In this document: positions 43,966 through 51,920 of the stretch, in pieces
Position numbering within the stretch: position 1 is the first letter of the stretch
Layout: the number at the start of each line of letters is the position of its first letter
NCBI GenBank assembly: GCA_965243255.1
Contig: CBDEUH010000004.1
Span: forward strand, 62,001 to 126,000
DNA: 64,000 nt
Direction: 5' to 3'
Source of the DNA: Bin87 sp965243255
GTDB taxonomy: Bacteria; Chloroflexota; Dehalococcoidia; Lucifugimonadales; UBA3495
Notes under the pieces: generated by a model
Database searches by the model: none
What the model was told of the DNA's origin: nothing
Seen by the model: only the letters and a program-made list of their open reading frames with translations
Position numbers and translations under genes: made by a program

Positions 43966-45672
43966 ATGGAATTGACCGGCGCGGAAATCATTTGCGAAAG
44001 CCTCCTGCGCGAAGGCGTGGACACCATCTTCGGCCTGCCCGGCGGCGCCGTATTGCCCTTCTATGGCGCGCTGTCCGGCTATCCCGACCTCCGCCACATC
44101 CTGGTACGCCACGAACAGGCCGCCGCCATGGCCGCCGACGGCTACGCCCGCGCCACCGGCAAGGTCGGCGTATGCTCCGCCACCTCCGGCCCCGGCGCCA
44201 CCAACCTGGTAACCGGCCTGGCCTCGGCTCAGATGGACTCGGTTCCCATTGTCTGCATCACCGGCCAGGTGCCCCGGCCCGCCATCGGCCGCGACGCCTT
44301 CCAGGAAACCGACATCACCGGCATCACGCTGCCCGTTACCAAGCACAACTATCTCGTCATGGACGTGCGCGACGTGGCCCCGGCCATCAAGGAAGCCTTC
44401 TACATCGCCAGCACCGGCCGCCCCGGCCCCGTCCTCATCGACGTGCCGAAGGACATCCTGGCCGGCGAGAAAATCGAATTTGAATGGCCCGAAACCATCG
44501 ACCTCCCTGGCTACAACCCGCCGGGAGAACCCGATTCGCAGCAAATCGCCGCCGCCGCCCATCTCATCGACCAGGCGGAACGCCCGGTTATCCTGGCCGG
44601 CCACGGCGTGCTCATCTCCCGCGCCTGGGACGAACTCCGCCAGCTCGCCGAAAAGGCCCAGATCCCCGTCATCACCACGCTCCTGGGCATCGGCTCTCTG
44701 CCCACCGACCACGTGCTGCACATGGGTATGCCCGGAATGCACGGCATGGCCTACGCCAGCCTGGCCATCGACCGCTCCGATTTGGTCATCGCCCTGGGCG
44801 CCCGCTTCGACGACCGGGTTACCGGACGCCTGGCCGACTTCGCCCCCCACGCCAAGATCATCCACTTCGACGTTGACCCCAGCGAGTTCAACAAGAACGT
44901 CGTTGCCGACGTGCCCGTCCTGGGCGACCTCAAAGCTGGCCTCCGCGCCTTGGTCAGCCGGGTCAGCTCCAACGTCCACCTGGACTGGATCAGGGAAACC
45001 GACAACCTCCGTGCCGAGCACCCTTCCCTGTTCATCCGCAAGTCCGACGTGCTCCTGCCCCAGCAGGTGCTCAAGGAACTTTCCGACGAGACCAACGGCG
45101 AATCCATCATCGTCACCGGCGTCGGCCAGCACCAGATGTGGGCGGCGCAGCACTACGGCTACAAGGAACCCAACTCGCTGATCACCTCCGGCGGCAGCGG
45201 AGCCATGGGCTTCGAAGTGCCGGCCGCGCTGGGCGCCAAGGTGGGCCGCCCCGATAAAACCGTCTGGTCCATCGCCGGCGACGGCGGCTTCCAGATGACC
45301 CTGTGCGACCTGGCCACCGCCGTGGAGAACAACATCGACGTCAAATATGCCATCCTGAACAACGGCTCGCTGGGCATGGTTCGCCAGTGGCAGGATTTCT
45401 TCTACGAAAAGGATTTCTTCGCCACCATCTACAGCGGCAACCCCGACTTCGTCAAGCTGGCCGAGGCCTACGGCATCCGGGGCATTCGGGTTACCAGGCA
45501 GGAGGAAGTCGCGGGAGCCATCCAGGAGGCCATGGAAACCCCCGGCCCCGTCGTGGTGGACTTCGTGGTCAAGGAGGACGAGTTCGTGTATCCGATGATA
45601 CCGGCCGGCGAGTCCGTTCACGAGATGCTGGAAGAGCCCGAGGCCGAGGGGGTGGGCATTGAGTCCGCATAG
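43966..45672 (+). CDS. ilvB: Acetolactate synthase, catalytic subunit
   Basis: 568 residues, TPP- and FAD-dependent; joins pyruvate with pyruvate or 2-oxobutyrate in the first committed step of branched-chain synthesis. The catalytic Glu is in VRHEQAAAMAADGYARATG, the FAD region in ITGQVPRPAIGRDAFQETD, and the TPP motif GDGGFQMTLCDLATAVENN. CAGGAGTAG precedes the ATG. The regulatory subunit gene overlaps its 3' end by 14 bases. A second paralogue lies at 56346-58046. Confidence 0.97.
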   Translation: MELTGAEIICESLLREGVDTIFGLPGGAVLPFYGALSGYPDLRHILVRHEQAAAMAADGYARATGKVGVCSATSGPGATNLVTGLASAQMDSVPIVCITGQVPRPAIGRDAFQETDITGITLPVTKHNYLVMDVRDVAPAIKEAFYIASTGRPGPVLIDVPKDILAGEKIEFEWPETIDLPGYNPPGEPDSQQIAAAAHLIDQAERPVILAGHGVLISRAWDELRQLAEKAQIPVITTLLGIGSLPTDHVLHMGMPGMHGMAYASLAIDRSDLVIALGARFDDRVTGRLADFAPHAKIIHFDVDPSEFNKNVVADVPVLGDLKAGLRALVSRVSSNVHLDWIRETDNLRAEHPSLFIRKSDVLLPQQVLKELSDETNGESIIVTGVGQHQMWAAQHYGYKEPNSLITSGGSGAMGFEVPAALGAKVGRPDKTVWSIAGDGGFQMTLCDLATAVENNIDVKYAILNNGSLGMVRQWQDFFYEKDFFATIYSGNPDFVKLAEAYGIRGIRVTRQEEVAGAIQEAMETPGPVVVDFVVKEDEFVYPMIPAGESVHEMLEEPEAEGVGIESA

Positions 45673-46261
45673 CGAAGAGCAGCACACCATCATCGCGCTG
45701 GTGCAGGACCGGCCCGGCGTACTCACGCGAGTCGCCAGCCTGTTCCGCCGGCGTGGCTTCAACATCGCCAGCCTGGCCGTCGGCGCCAGCGAGCAGCCCG
45801 GCCTTTCCCGCCTCACCTTCGTCGTAACCGGCGACCAATATACCGTCGAGCAGGCCACCCGCCACTTGGATAAGTTGATTGACGTGGTCAAGGTCTCCAA
45901 CATCTCCGGCGAGGACGTGGTTGCCCGCGAGCTGGCCCTCATCAAGGTCCGCGCCACGCCCTCCAGCCGCAGCGAAATCCTGGAAATGGCCAACCTGTTC
46001 CGCGCCAAAGTGGTGGACGTTGGCGCCCGTTCGCTGGTGGTGGAAATCACCGGCGAAGAGGACAAAATCGACGCCCTCTACGACCTGCTCCGCCCCTTCG
46101 GCATCCTGGAGCTGATGCGCACCGGGCGCGTTGCCATGGTGCGCGGCAAGGCCGGCGGCCGCATCAGCGACGACGTGGGCGCCGACTCCATAACCATCGG
46201 ACGCAACGGCGTGGCCGCCGAGCTGGCCGGCTCCGCCCCCGGACACTATGAAGGGGTTTAA
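45659..46261 (+). CDS. ilvN: Acetolactate synthase, small regulatory subunit
   Basis: 200 residues from a TTG start that overlaps ilvB by 14 bases. The N-terminal ACT domain (IIALVQDRPGVLTRVASLFRRRGFNI) binds the end product valine and transmits feedback inhibition; the C-terminal domain contacts IlvB. The last 35 residues are an extension beyond the usual ~165. Overlap implies coupled synthesis. Confidence 0.95.
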   Translation: MSPHSEEQHTIIALVQDRPGVLTRVASLFRRRGFNIASLAVGASEQPGLSRLTFVVTGDQYTVEQATRHLDKLIDVVKVSNISGEDVVARELALIKVRATPSSRSEILEMANLFRAKVVDVGARSLVVEITGEEDKIDALYDLLRPFGILELMRTGRVAMVRGKAGGRISDDVGADSITIGRNGVAAELAGSAPGHYEGV

Positions 46262-46273
46262 TCCCTGCAACTC

Positions 46274-46295
46274 CGTCATTCCCAACCAGGCGAAC
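46274..46295. repeat. Half copy of the CATTCCC repeat
   Basis: CGTCATTCCC at 46274-46283 followed by a decayed second arm (CCAGGCGAAC), related to 6597-6624. It lies in the 54-base ilvN-ilvC gap. Confidence 0.45.
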
Positions 46296-46315
46296 ATCAA
46301 AGAGGAAGAAACAGC

Positions 46316-47326
46316 ATGGCAGTGAACATCTACACCGAGAAAGACGCCGACCTCTCCGTGCTCAGCGGCAAAACCGTCGGCATGGTCGGCTACGGCAGCC
46401 AGGGCCACGCCCACGCCTTGAACCTCCACGACAGTGGGGTCAACGTGATGGTCGGCCTCTATGAAGGCAGCGCCAGCCGCCAGGTCGCCCGCGACGCCGG
46501 CCTGGCCGTTGACAGCGTGGCCGAAGTCGCCAAAACCGCCGACGTGCTTATGGTCGCCATCCCCGACCACGTGCAGAAGGACGTTTACCGCGAGGAAATC
46601 GAGCCCAACCTGAGGGCCGGCTCCGCCCTGATGTTTGCCCACGGCTTCACCATTCACTACCAGTTTGTGGTCCCCCCGCCGTCGGTGGACGTGATGATGA
46701 TTGCCCCCAAAGCGCCCGGCCACCGCATGCGTGAGCATTTCGTCGAGCAGGGCATCGGCGTCCCCTGCCTTCTGGCCGTGCACCAGGACGCTACCGGCAA
46801 CGCCAAGGAAATCGCGCTGGCCTACGCCGCCGGTATCGGCTGCGCCCGCGCCGGCGTCCTGGAAACTACCTTCAAGGACGAAACTGAAAGCGACCTGTTC
46901 GGCGAGCAGTCAGTCCTCTGCGGCGGCGTTACCGCCCTCATCAACCTGGCCTTCGAGACCCTGGTCGAACGCGGCTATCCGCCCGAGATTGCCTACTTCG
47001 AGTGTCTCCACGAACTCAAGATGATCGTTGACCTCGTCCAGCAGGGCGGGTTCAACTACATGCGCTACTCGGTCAGCGACACCGCCGAATACGGCGACCT
47101 GACCCGCGGCACCCGCGTCGTTGACGAGCACGTGCGGGAGAATATGCACCGGGTGCTCGACGACATCCAGAGCGGTTCCTTCGCCCAGGAGTGGATGGCC
47201 GAGTGCGACGAGGGGCGGCACAACTTCCTGCGCCTGCGCCAGGAAGCCCGCACCAGCCGCATTCACGAGGTCGGCCGCGGCCTCCGCGAAATCATGCCCT
47301 GGCTCAACCCCCGCGAGATCGAGTAA
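46316..47326 (+). CDS. ilvC: Ketol-acid reductoisomerase, class I
   Basis: 336 residues, isomerises and reduces acetolactate or acetohydroxybutyrate. The dinucleotide site is VGMVGYGSQGHAHALNL; the metal and catalytic ligands are in KAPGHRMRE, ETTFKDETESDLFGEQ and CLHELKMIVDL. The cofactor-selecting loop reads GLYEGSASR, with Tyr where most class I enzymes have Arg or Lys, so NADPH contact may be weaker. AGAGGAAG precedes the ATG. Confidence 0.96.
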   Translation: MAVNIYTEKDADLSVLSGKTVGMVGYGSQGHAHALNLHDSGVNVMVGLYEGSASRQVARDAGLAVDSVAEVAKTADVLMVAIPDHVQKDVYREEIEPNLRAGSALMFAHGFTIHYQFVVPPPSVDVMMIAPKAPGHRMREHFVEQGIGVPCLLAVHQDATGNAKEIALAYAAGIGCARAGVLETTFKDETESDLFGEQSVLCGGVTALINLAFETLVERGYPPEIAYFECLHELKMIVDLVQQGGFNYMRYSVSDTAEYGDLTRGTRVVDEHVRENMHRVLDDIQSGSFAQEWMAECDEGRHNFLRLRQEARTSRIHEVGRGLREIMPWLNPREIE

Positions 47327-47356
47327 TACTCCGACCCCCAAGTGAGGAGGCAACAC

Positions 47357-47470
47357 ATGAGCATGGAGGTACTGTGCAGAGCAGTTCACCATCGCAGTCT
47401 GGTCTTGGCAGGGCTGGCTGCGGTGGACTGCGTGGGCCTGCCGCACCCTTCCGCAGAAGGCGCGACGTAA
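47357..47470 (+). CDS. Short open reading frame between ilvC and leuA
   Basis: 37 codons with a strong ribosome site (GAGGAGG, 6 bases before the ATG), rich in Val and Leu (MSMEVLCRAVHHRSLVLAGL at its start). It may be a leader peptide or a small protein; its translation could affect leuA through the RNA that follows. No homology is recognised, so it is uncertain. Confidence 0.4.
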   Translation: MSMEVLCRAVHHRSLVLAGLAAVDCVGLPHPSAEGAT

Positions 47471-47513
47471 CAATCAACGGCAACGCGCCCCCAGATGCGC
47501 GCTTCCCCACTGT

Positions 47514-47557
47514 CGTAACCCACGAAATGCCGTAACCCACGTTAGCCGTAACCCACG
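47514..47557. repeat. Triple tandem repeat CGTAACCCACG
   Basis: Three copies of CGTAACCCACG start at 47514, 47531 and 47547 (periods 17 and 16), just ahead of the leuA start. It looks like a binding-site array or a slippage product. Confidence 0.7.
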
Positions 47558-47576
47558 TTAAAGGAACGGAACCAAA

Positions 47577-49136
47577 ATGCCTGCACACGTAAAGTTTCTC
47601 GATACCACCCTGCGCGACGGCGAACAGTCCGCCGGCATCGGTATGACCGTTGACGAAAAGATGCAGATCGCCCGTCAACTGGCCCGCCTCAAGGTGGACA
47701 TCATCGAAGCCGGCTTCGCTGCCAGCTCCCCCGGCGACTTTGAGGCCGTCCAGCGCATCGCCAACGAAGTGGAGGGCCCCATCATCTGCTCGCTGTCCCG
47801 GGCCGTGGCCGGCGACGTTGACGCCGCCTGGAACGCTATCAAAGGCGCGGCCAAGCCTCGCATCCACGTCTTCCTGTCGTCCTCGGAAATCCACCAGATG
47901 CACCAGTTGCGCAAAGACCGTGAAGACGTCATGACCATGGCCGTCGAGATGGTCTCTCGCGCCAGGAGCTACTGCGACGACGTCGAGTTCTCACCCATGG
48001 ATGCCACCCGCACCAATCGCGAGTACCTGTACCGGATGCTGGAAGAGGTCATCAAGGTCGGCGCAACCACCATCAACATCGCCGACACCGTGGGCTACGC
48101 CATCCCGTCGGACTTCCAGACCATGCTGAACGACATTCAGCAGAACGTTCCCGGTATTGACGGGGTAACTCTGTCCGTTCACTGCCACAACGACCTGGGC
48201 CTCGCGGTATCCAACAGCCTGGCCGCCATCGAGGTGGGCGCCCGGCAGGTTGAGGGCTGCATCAACGGCATCGGCGAACGGGCCGGCAACGCCTCGCTGG
48301 AAGAAATCATCATGGCGCTTGACACCCGCAAGGACCTGTTCGGTGTCGAGCTCAACGTTGACACCACGCAGATTTACCCCAGCAGCCGCTTGGTCAGCCG
48401 TATCACCGGCATGAACGTGCAGGCCAACAAGGCCATCGTCGGCGAAAACGCCTTCCGCCACGCCTCGGGCATCCACCAGGACGGCGTGCTAAAAGACCGC
48501 TCCACTTACGAAGTGATGCAGCCGGAGCGCGTCGGTCTGCCGCCGGACGTGCAACTGGTACTGGGCAAACTCAGCGGCCGGGCCGGGCTGCAGGCCCGCT
48601 TGGAGACCCTGGGTTACTCCCTGGACCGGGAAGAGGTTACCGGCGTGTACCAGCGCTTCCTCGAACTGGCCGACAAGAAACCCGAAATCACCGACCGCGA
48701 CCTGGAAGTCCTGATGGACGAGGAGAATCGCTCATCGTCCGAGCCGATTACCTACTCGCTGGAAACGGTGCACTTCACCGGCGGCGACAAGGACATTCCT
48801 ACCGCGACGGTTCGGCTGGTCGGCCCCGACGGTGAGACCCACACCGACGCCTCCACCGGCAACGGCCCCGTGGACGCGGTCTGCCGCGCCATCGACCGGG
48901 TGATTGGCGCCACGGCCAGGATCGCCGACTTCCAGGTGCAAGCCGTTACGGAAGGCAGGGACTCGGTGGGCTCGGTAACCATGCGCGTCGAGAACAGTGG
49001 CCGCATCTTCTCCGGGCGCGGCGCCAACACCGACATCATCGTCGCCAGCGCGCAGGCATACCTGAGCGCCATGAACCGGATGCTGGCCGCCGACGAGGCA
49101 GCAGCGCTACCCGCGGTAGGCACCACCCCGGACTAG
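47577..49136 (+). CDS. leuA: 2-isopropylmalate synthase
   Basis: 519 residues, condenses acetyl-CoA with 2-oxoisovalerate, the first leucine-specific step. The N-terminal FLDTTLRDGEQSAGIGM and SVHCHNDLGLAVSNSLAAIE carry the metal ligands; NGIGERAGNASLEE is the signature. The C-terminal domain (about 395-500, ending in GRGANTDIIVASAQAYLSAMN) is the leucine feedback-binding LeuA dimer domain. It ends the T-box operon, matching the Leu specifier. Confidence 0.96.
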   Translation: MPAHVKFLDTTLRDGEQSAGIGMTVDEKMQIARQLARLKVDIIEAGFAASSPGDFEAVQRIANEVEGPIICSLSRAVAGDVDAAWNAIKGAAKPRIHVFLSSSEIHQMHQLRKDREDVMTMAVEMVSRARSYCDDVEFSPMDATRTNREYLYRMLEEVIKVGATTINIADTVGYAIPSDFQTMLNDIQQNVPGIDGVTLSVHCHNDLGLAVSNSLAAIEVGARQVEGCINGIGERAGNASLEEIIMALDTRKDLFGVELNVDTTQIYPSSRLVSRITGMNVQANKAIVGENAFRHASGIHQDGVLKDRSTYEVMQPERVGLPPDVQLVLGKLSGRAGLQARLETLGYSLDREEVTGVYQRFLELADKKPEITDRDLEVLMDEENRSSSEPITYSLETVHFTGGDKDIPTATVRLVGPDGETHTDASTGNGPVDAVCRAIDRVIGATARIADFQVQAVTEGRDSVGSVTMRVENSGRIFSGRGANTDIIVASAQAYLSAMNRMLAADEAAALPAVGTTPD

Positions 49137-49159
49137 GCGCGAAACAACAGCAACCGATG

Positions 49160-49190
49160 GTAGGGGCGAATAACCATTCGCCCCTTTTTT
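49160..49190. repeat. GTAGGGGCGAAT palindrome acting as terminator after leuA
   Basis: AGGGGCGAAT, AACC loop, ATTCGCCCCT, then TTTTT on the plus strand. This copy of the family at 26907-26934 has gained a T-run and would terminate the ilv-leu operon. Confidence 0.8.
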
Positions 49191-49202
49191 GGCGCCCGTG
49201 GA

Positions 49203-50297
49203 TCACAACAACGGCATCTGAAGCGCCTGGTCCGCCGGCGTTGCGTTCTTGCCCAGATGGACCGCGGCGTAGCCCATCTGCCGAAGCCTCTCGGCCAGGT
49301 CGGGGAAACCGAACACCGTGTACACCTGGCGGGGCTGCACCGCCTGTACGTAGGCGATCAAGTCATTGAAGTCCGCATGATCGCTGTACGGCAGGCTGGC
49401 GTCGCCCGGACGGCCGCTGCCCCACGGTCTGGCCCCTTTGCTGGCTGCCCACCCGGTCAATTCCAGGCGTCGCGCAACACGCTGCTGCCCGTTGATCTGC
49501 TCCCGAGCCTTCTTCCCGGGAGGAAACAGCAGCACTTCGCCATCGGCAACCGAACCGTCGAAAATCCGGTAATCGCCGGGGAAGCAAACCCCGGCCTCTT
49601 CATACCGTCGGGCGACGTCGTACACACCCTCCTCGCAAGCGACGGCAAAGCCAGCTGATAGCAGATAATGAAGAGCTTCCTGCGCTTTGCCCAGCCGCCA
49701 ACCCAGAACTACCGGCAGCGCCCCCTGCTCCAACCACTGCGAGATGACCCGAACGGCCGTGGCGATAGCCTCGTCCTGGGGCGGAAATACGTAGGCAGGA
49801 TGCCCGTAAGTGCTTTCGATGACCAGCGTGTCGCAGGCCACCGTCTCCATCGGCTCGTTGATCGGCGAAGACCGGGTTCGCAGGTCGCCCGTATAGAGCA
49901 GACGTTGGCCAGTGGAACGTTCTGTCACCAGCGTTTGCGCCGACCCCAGGCAATGGCCGGCCGGATGCAGGGTGATGGTATAGTCCTTCGTTTCCAGCGG
50001 CTCGCCGTAGTCCAGTTCAATAGGTTCGGAACGGTCGTAGTAGTCGCCCAGCAGCAGCCGGGTTCGGCAGGTCAGCACGGGATGGCGATGCCTGGCAACG
50101 TGGTCGGAATGAGCGTGGGACACCACCGAAGTATCCTGCTGGCGCAGGGCATCCAGCCAGAGGCTGAGGCCGGGCAGAAAAATCCCTCTGTCGAAAACCA
50201 CTTCCACGTGCGTCGCCTGACCGCCGGCTGCGGCGTCGGCGAGTATAGCACGCAGGTGGTATAATTCCGCCATCCGCGCCGGTGGGCTTGCCGTCAT
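49203..50297 (-). CDS. Metallo-beta-lactamase-fold exonuclease-like protein
   Basis: Up to 364 residues. Metal sites are SHAHSDH (61-66), His115 in HPAGHCLGSAQ, Asp138 in YTGDLRT and SDHADF near the C-terminus, the pattern of MBL-fold nucleases similar to mRNA 3'-end processing factors and ligase-associated exonucleases. The N-terminus is uncertain: the family begins near residue 31 (VEVVFDRGIFLPGLSLWLDA), a GTG at 50207, and the ATGs at 50297 and 50273 lack ribosome sites. It should cut nucleic acid; the target is unknown. Confidence 0.85.
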   Translation of the reverse strand: MTASPPARMAELYHLRAILADAAAGGQATHVEVVFDRGIFLPGLSLWLDALRQQDTSVVSHAHSDHVARHRHPVLTCRTRLLLGDYYDRSEPIELDYGEPLETKDYTITLHPAGHCLGSAQTLVTERSTGQRLLYTGDLRTRSSPINEPMETVACDTLVIESTYGHPAYVFPPQDEAIATAVRVISQWLEQGALPVVLGWRLGKAQEALHYLLSAGFAVACEEGVYDVARRYEEAGVCFPGDYRIFDGSVADGEVLLFPPGKKAREQINGQQRVARRLELTGWAASKGARPWGSGRPGDASLPYSDHADFNDLIAYVQAVQPRQVYTVFGFPDLAERLRQMGYAAVHLGKNATPADQALQMPLL

Positions 50298-50336
50298 ATC
50301 TGATCTGCCGGCCCGGCGCTATCGAGGAGAAGTTTG

Positions 50337-50801
50337 ATGCCAGGTCAGATTGGCGATATCGCCCCCGACTTTACCCTGTCATCGCCACATCACGGCGATG
50401 TTTCATTGAACAGTTACCGCGGCACCCATACCGTGGTGTTGTCATTCCACGTGCTGGACTTCACCGGTGGTTGAACCGACCAGGCCACTTCGTTCCGCCG
50501 TTACAACGGGCGGTTCGAAGAGCTAAATGCCCAGGTGTTGGGCATCAGTTGTGACCACGTTGCCGCGCATCGAGCTTGGACCACTTCCATGGGAGGGCTG
50601 CCCTACCCGGAGCTTTCCGACTGGCACCCCAAAGGCCAGGTCACTACCGCTTACGACCTGTGGAACGAGGAGCGCGGGGCCGGTACCCGGGCAGTTATCA
50701 TCGTGGACCCTGAGGGCGTAATTCGTTACCGGGAAACCTACGAGCCGGGCTTCATCCCTGACCCGGAAACCATCCTGCAGGCGATAGCCGACATCAGTTG
50801 A
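50337..50801 (+). CDS. Peroxiredoxin with in-frame TGA (probable selenocysteine) at the peroxidatic site
   Basis: 154 residues if TGA at 50472-50474 is read as selenocysteine (residue 46). The N-terminus MPGQIGDIAPDFTL and the C-terminal GTRAVIIVDPEG are those of an AhpC/TSA peroxiredoxin. Before the TGA the sequence is LDFTGG, so Thr43 sits three places ahead, exactly as in the family TxxC motif; after it TDQATSFRRY continues the active-site helix. Arg118 completes the catalytic triad. The whole C-terminal frame is open with family sequence. GAGGAGA precedes the ATG. It reduces peroxides; a Sec form is far more reactive than Cys. Cys72 (GISCDH) might resolve. The gene is divergent from the MBL gene. 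Confidence 0.85.
50472..50520 (+). promoter_or_regulatory. Candidate bacterial SECIS element
   Basis: TGA (50472-50474) is followed 13 bases later by a hairpin: CTTCG (50488-50492) pairs with CGAAG (50516-50520), a TT/TT internal loop, then CCGCC (50495-50499) with GGCGG (50509-50513), and a 9-base loop GTTACAACG starting 25 bases after the TGA, with G first. This fits the distance and loop rules for bacterial SECIS hairpins that recruit SelB. Confidence 0.75.
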
Positions 50802-50807
50802 AAAGAA

Positions 50808-50833
50808 CAGGGGCGAAATTTCTTTCGCCCCTG
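50808..50833. repeat. GGGGCGAAA palindrome between convergent genes
   Basis: CAGGGGCGAAA, a TTTC loop and TTTCGCCCCTG form an 11-bp inverted repeat, a variant of the 26907 family. It lies between the peroxiredoxin and the convergent GreA gene and could end both transcripts. Confidence 0.8.
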
Positions 50834-50911
50834 ACGCTTGTTCCGTAATCCCCATTCCCTCGGAGGTCGTAATTTCTGCCAAGGGCGGTGCGGGAGTCCT
50901 GGCCCCGATCG

Positions 50912-51727
50912 TTATCCGCCGATGCCTTCAATGCGATACTGAACGGATCCCCGGGGCGTGTTGATCGTTACCTCCTCGCCAACACTGCGTCCCATCAAGG
51001 CTTGGCCGATGGGAGAAACCGTGGAAATCTTGCCGGCCGAAGCATCGGCTTCGCGCACGTCCACCAGGGTGAAGGAGCGAGGCTGTTGAGCGCCCAGGTC
51101 GTGGAGGGTTACCCGGGAACCAATGCTCACCTTCTCAGTATCCGCGTTGGCGGCGTCAACGATTTCTACGCGGGCCAGGTCGTTCTCCAGTTGCCGGATG
51201 CGACGCTCCACCAACTGCTGCTGCTCCCGCGCGGCGTCCAACGGCGCGTTTTCCCGAACATCCCCGTCGCTGCGGGCCAATCGGATGGTTTCGCGAATCC
51301 GGGGAACTTCGGCGCGCAATCGTTCCAGTTCCGCCTGCAGTTCGGTGTGTCGTTGCTGGCTCAAACGGGCGGTCGGAGTACTGGCCCCGGTGGATTGGTC
51401 CGAGTTTTGGAAGCGACGGCGATTGCGCCGTGGGGCCGCCGCGTAACGGGCCAGGCTGGTTTCAGTCCATCCCTTACGGTTGGCGAAGGTAAGGAATTTT
51501 TTCACTGGATCCAGGCGGGAGGCCGGATTTTCGACGTTTTCGGTAGTCCAGCGGGCGTAGTCTCCCACTTCGATGGCGTGCAGGGTTGATATGAGCTTGT
51601 CCCGCCCAATCCTCGCTTGAAAACGGAGGAGCTCCTGCTGCCCTTGCATAATCTGCCGGCCATCCTTCAAGTGCGCAACAAAGATGTCGATGGCCTGGGA
51701 AATCGATAGGTGTGCGTCGTTGGTCAA
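50912..51727 (-). CDS. GreA-like transcript cleavage factor with integrase-like N-terminal domain
   Basis: 271 residues from TTG at 51727, set by GGAGGG and by the promoter at 51780-51808, which excludes upstream ATGs. Residues about 120-271 are GreA/GreB: a coiled coil with the acidic tip SDGDVRENAPLD (Asp156, Glu159) that enters the RNA polymerase channel, and the C-terminal KISTVSPIGQALMGRSVGEEV. Residues 1-100 resemble the SAM-like core-binding domain of tyrosine integrases (SISQAIDIFVAHL, then RLDPVKKFLTFANRKGW). Normal GreA is about 158 residues. The extra domain may bind DNA. Inference: GreA function is retained. Confidence 0.85.
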   Translation of the reverse strand: MTNDAHLSISQAIDIFVAHLKDGRQIMQGQQELLRFQARIGRDKLISTLHAIEVGDYARWTTENVENPASRLDPVKKFLTFANRKGWTETSLARYAAAPRRNRRRFQNSDQSTGASTPTARLSQQRHTELQAELERLRAEVPRIRETIRLARSDGDVRENAPLDAAREQQQLVERRIRQLENDLARVEIVDAANADTEKVSIGSRVTLHDLGAQQPRSFTLVDVREADASAGKISTVSPIGQALMGRSVGEEVTINTPRGSVQYRIEGIGG

Positions 51728-51779
51728 CGTATGCCCTCCACTCCAGTACGAGCGCCATGGCGCGTGGTAAGGTTGGTCT

Positions 51780-51808
51780 ATCATAGCATTTGCCTGTTGC
51801 CCTAGCAA
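51780..51808 (-). promoter_or_regulatory. Predicted promoter of the GreA-like gene
   Basis: Minus strand TTGCTA (51808-51803), 17-base spacer, TATGAT (51785-51780). Transcription near 51773 leaves a 45-base leader before the TTG start, which supports that start. Confidence 0.65.
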
Positions 51809-51920
51809 TTGCGAGCGTCTGTAAGGGCCGTTTTGCTGACATCAGGACGTTGCGGCCGGTCGGTTGCTCTGTGCTATTCTAGTCAACTGACGAACGCCGA
51901 TAACCATAGGAGCAATTGCC

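Noticed and set aside
43621..46065. 814-residue open frame on the minus strand across ilvB and ilvN
   Set aside because: It is an antisense shadow of the GC-rich ilv genes and crosses the T-box leader; its composition has no domain or ribosome site support.
50472..50474. TGA in the peroxiredoxin taken as a nonsense mutation (pseudogene)
   Set aside because: It lies exactly at the catalytic Cys position, the frame after it is intact with family sequence, and a SECIS-like hairpin follows. A random stop would seldom meet all three.
50509..50520. GGTTCGAAG, resembling a tRNA T-loop
   Set aside because: No acceptor stem, anticodon arm or CCA around it; it is the 3' arm of the SECIS-like hairpin.
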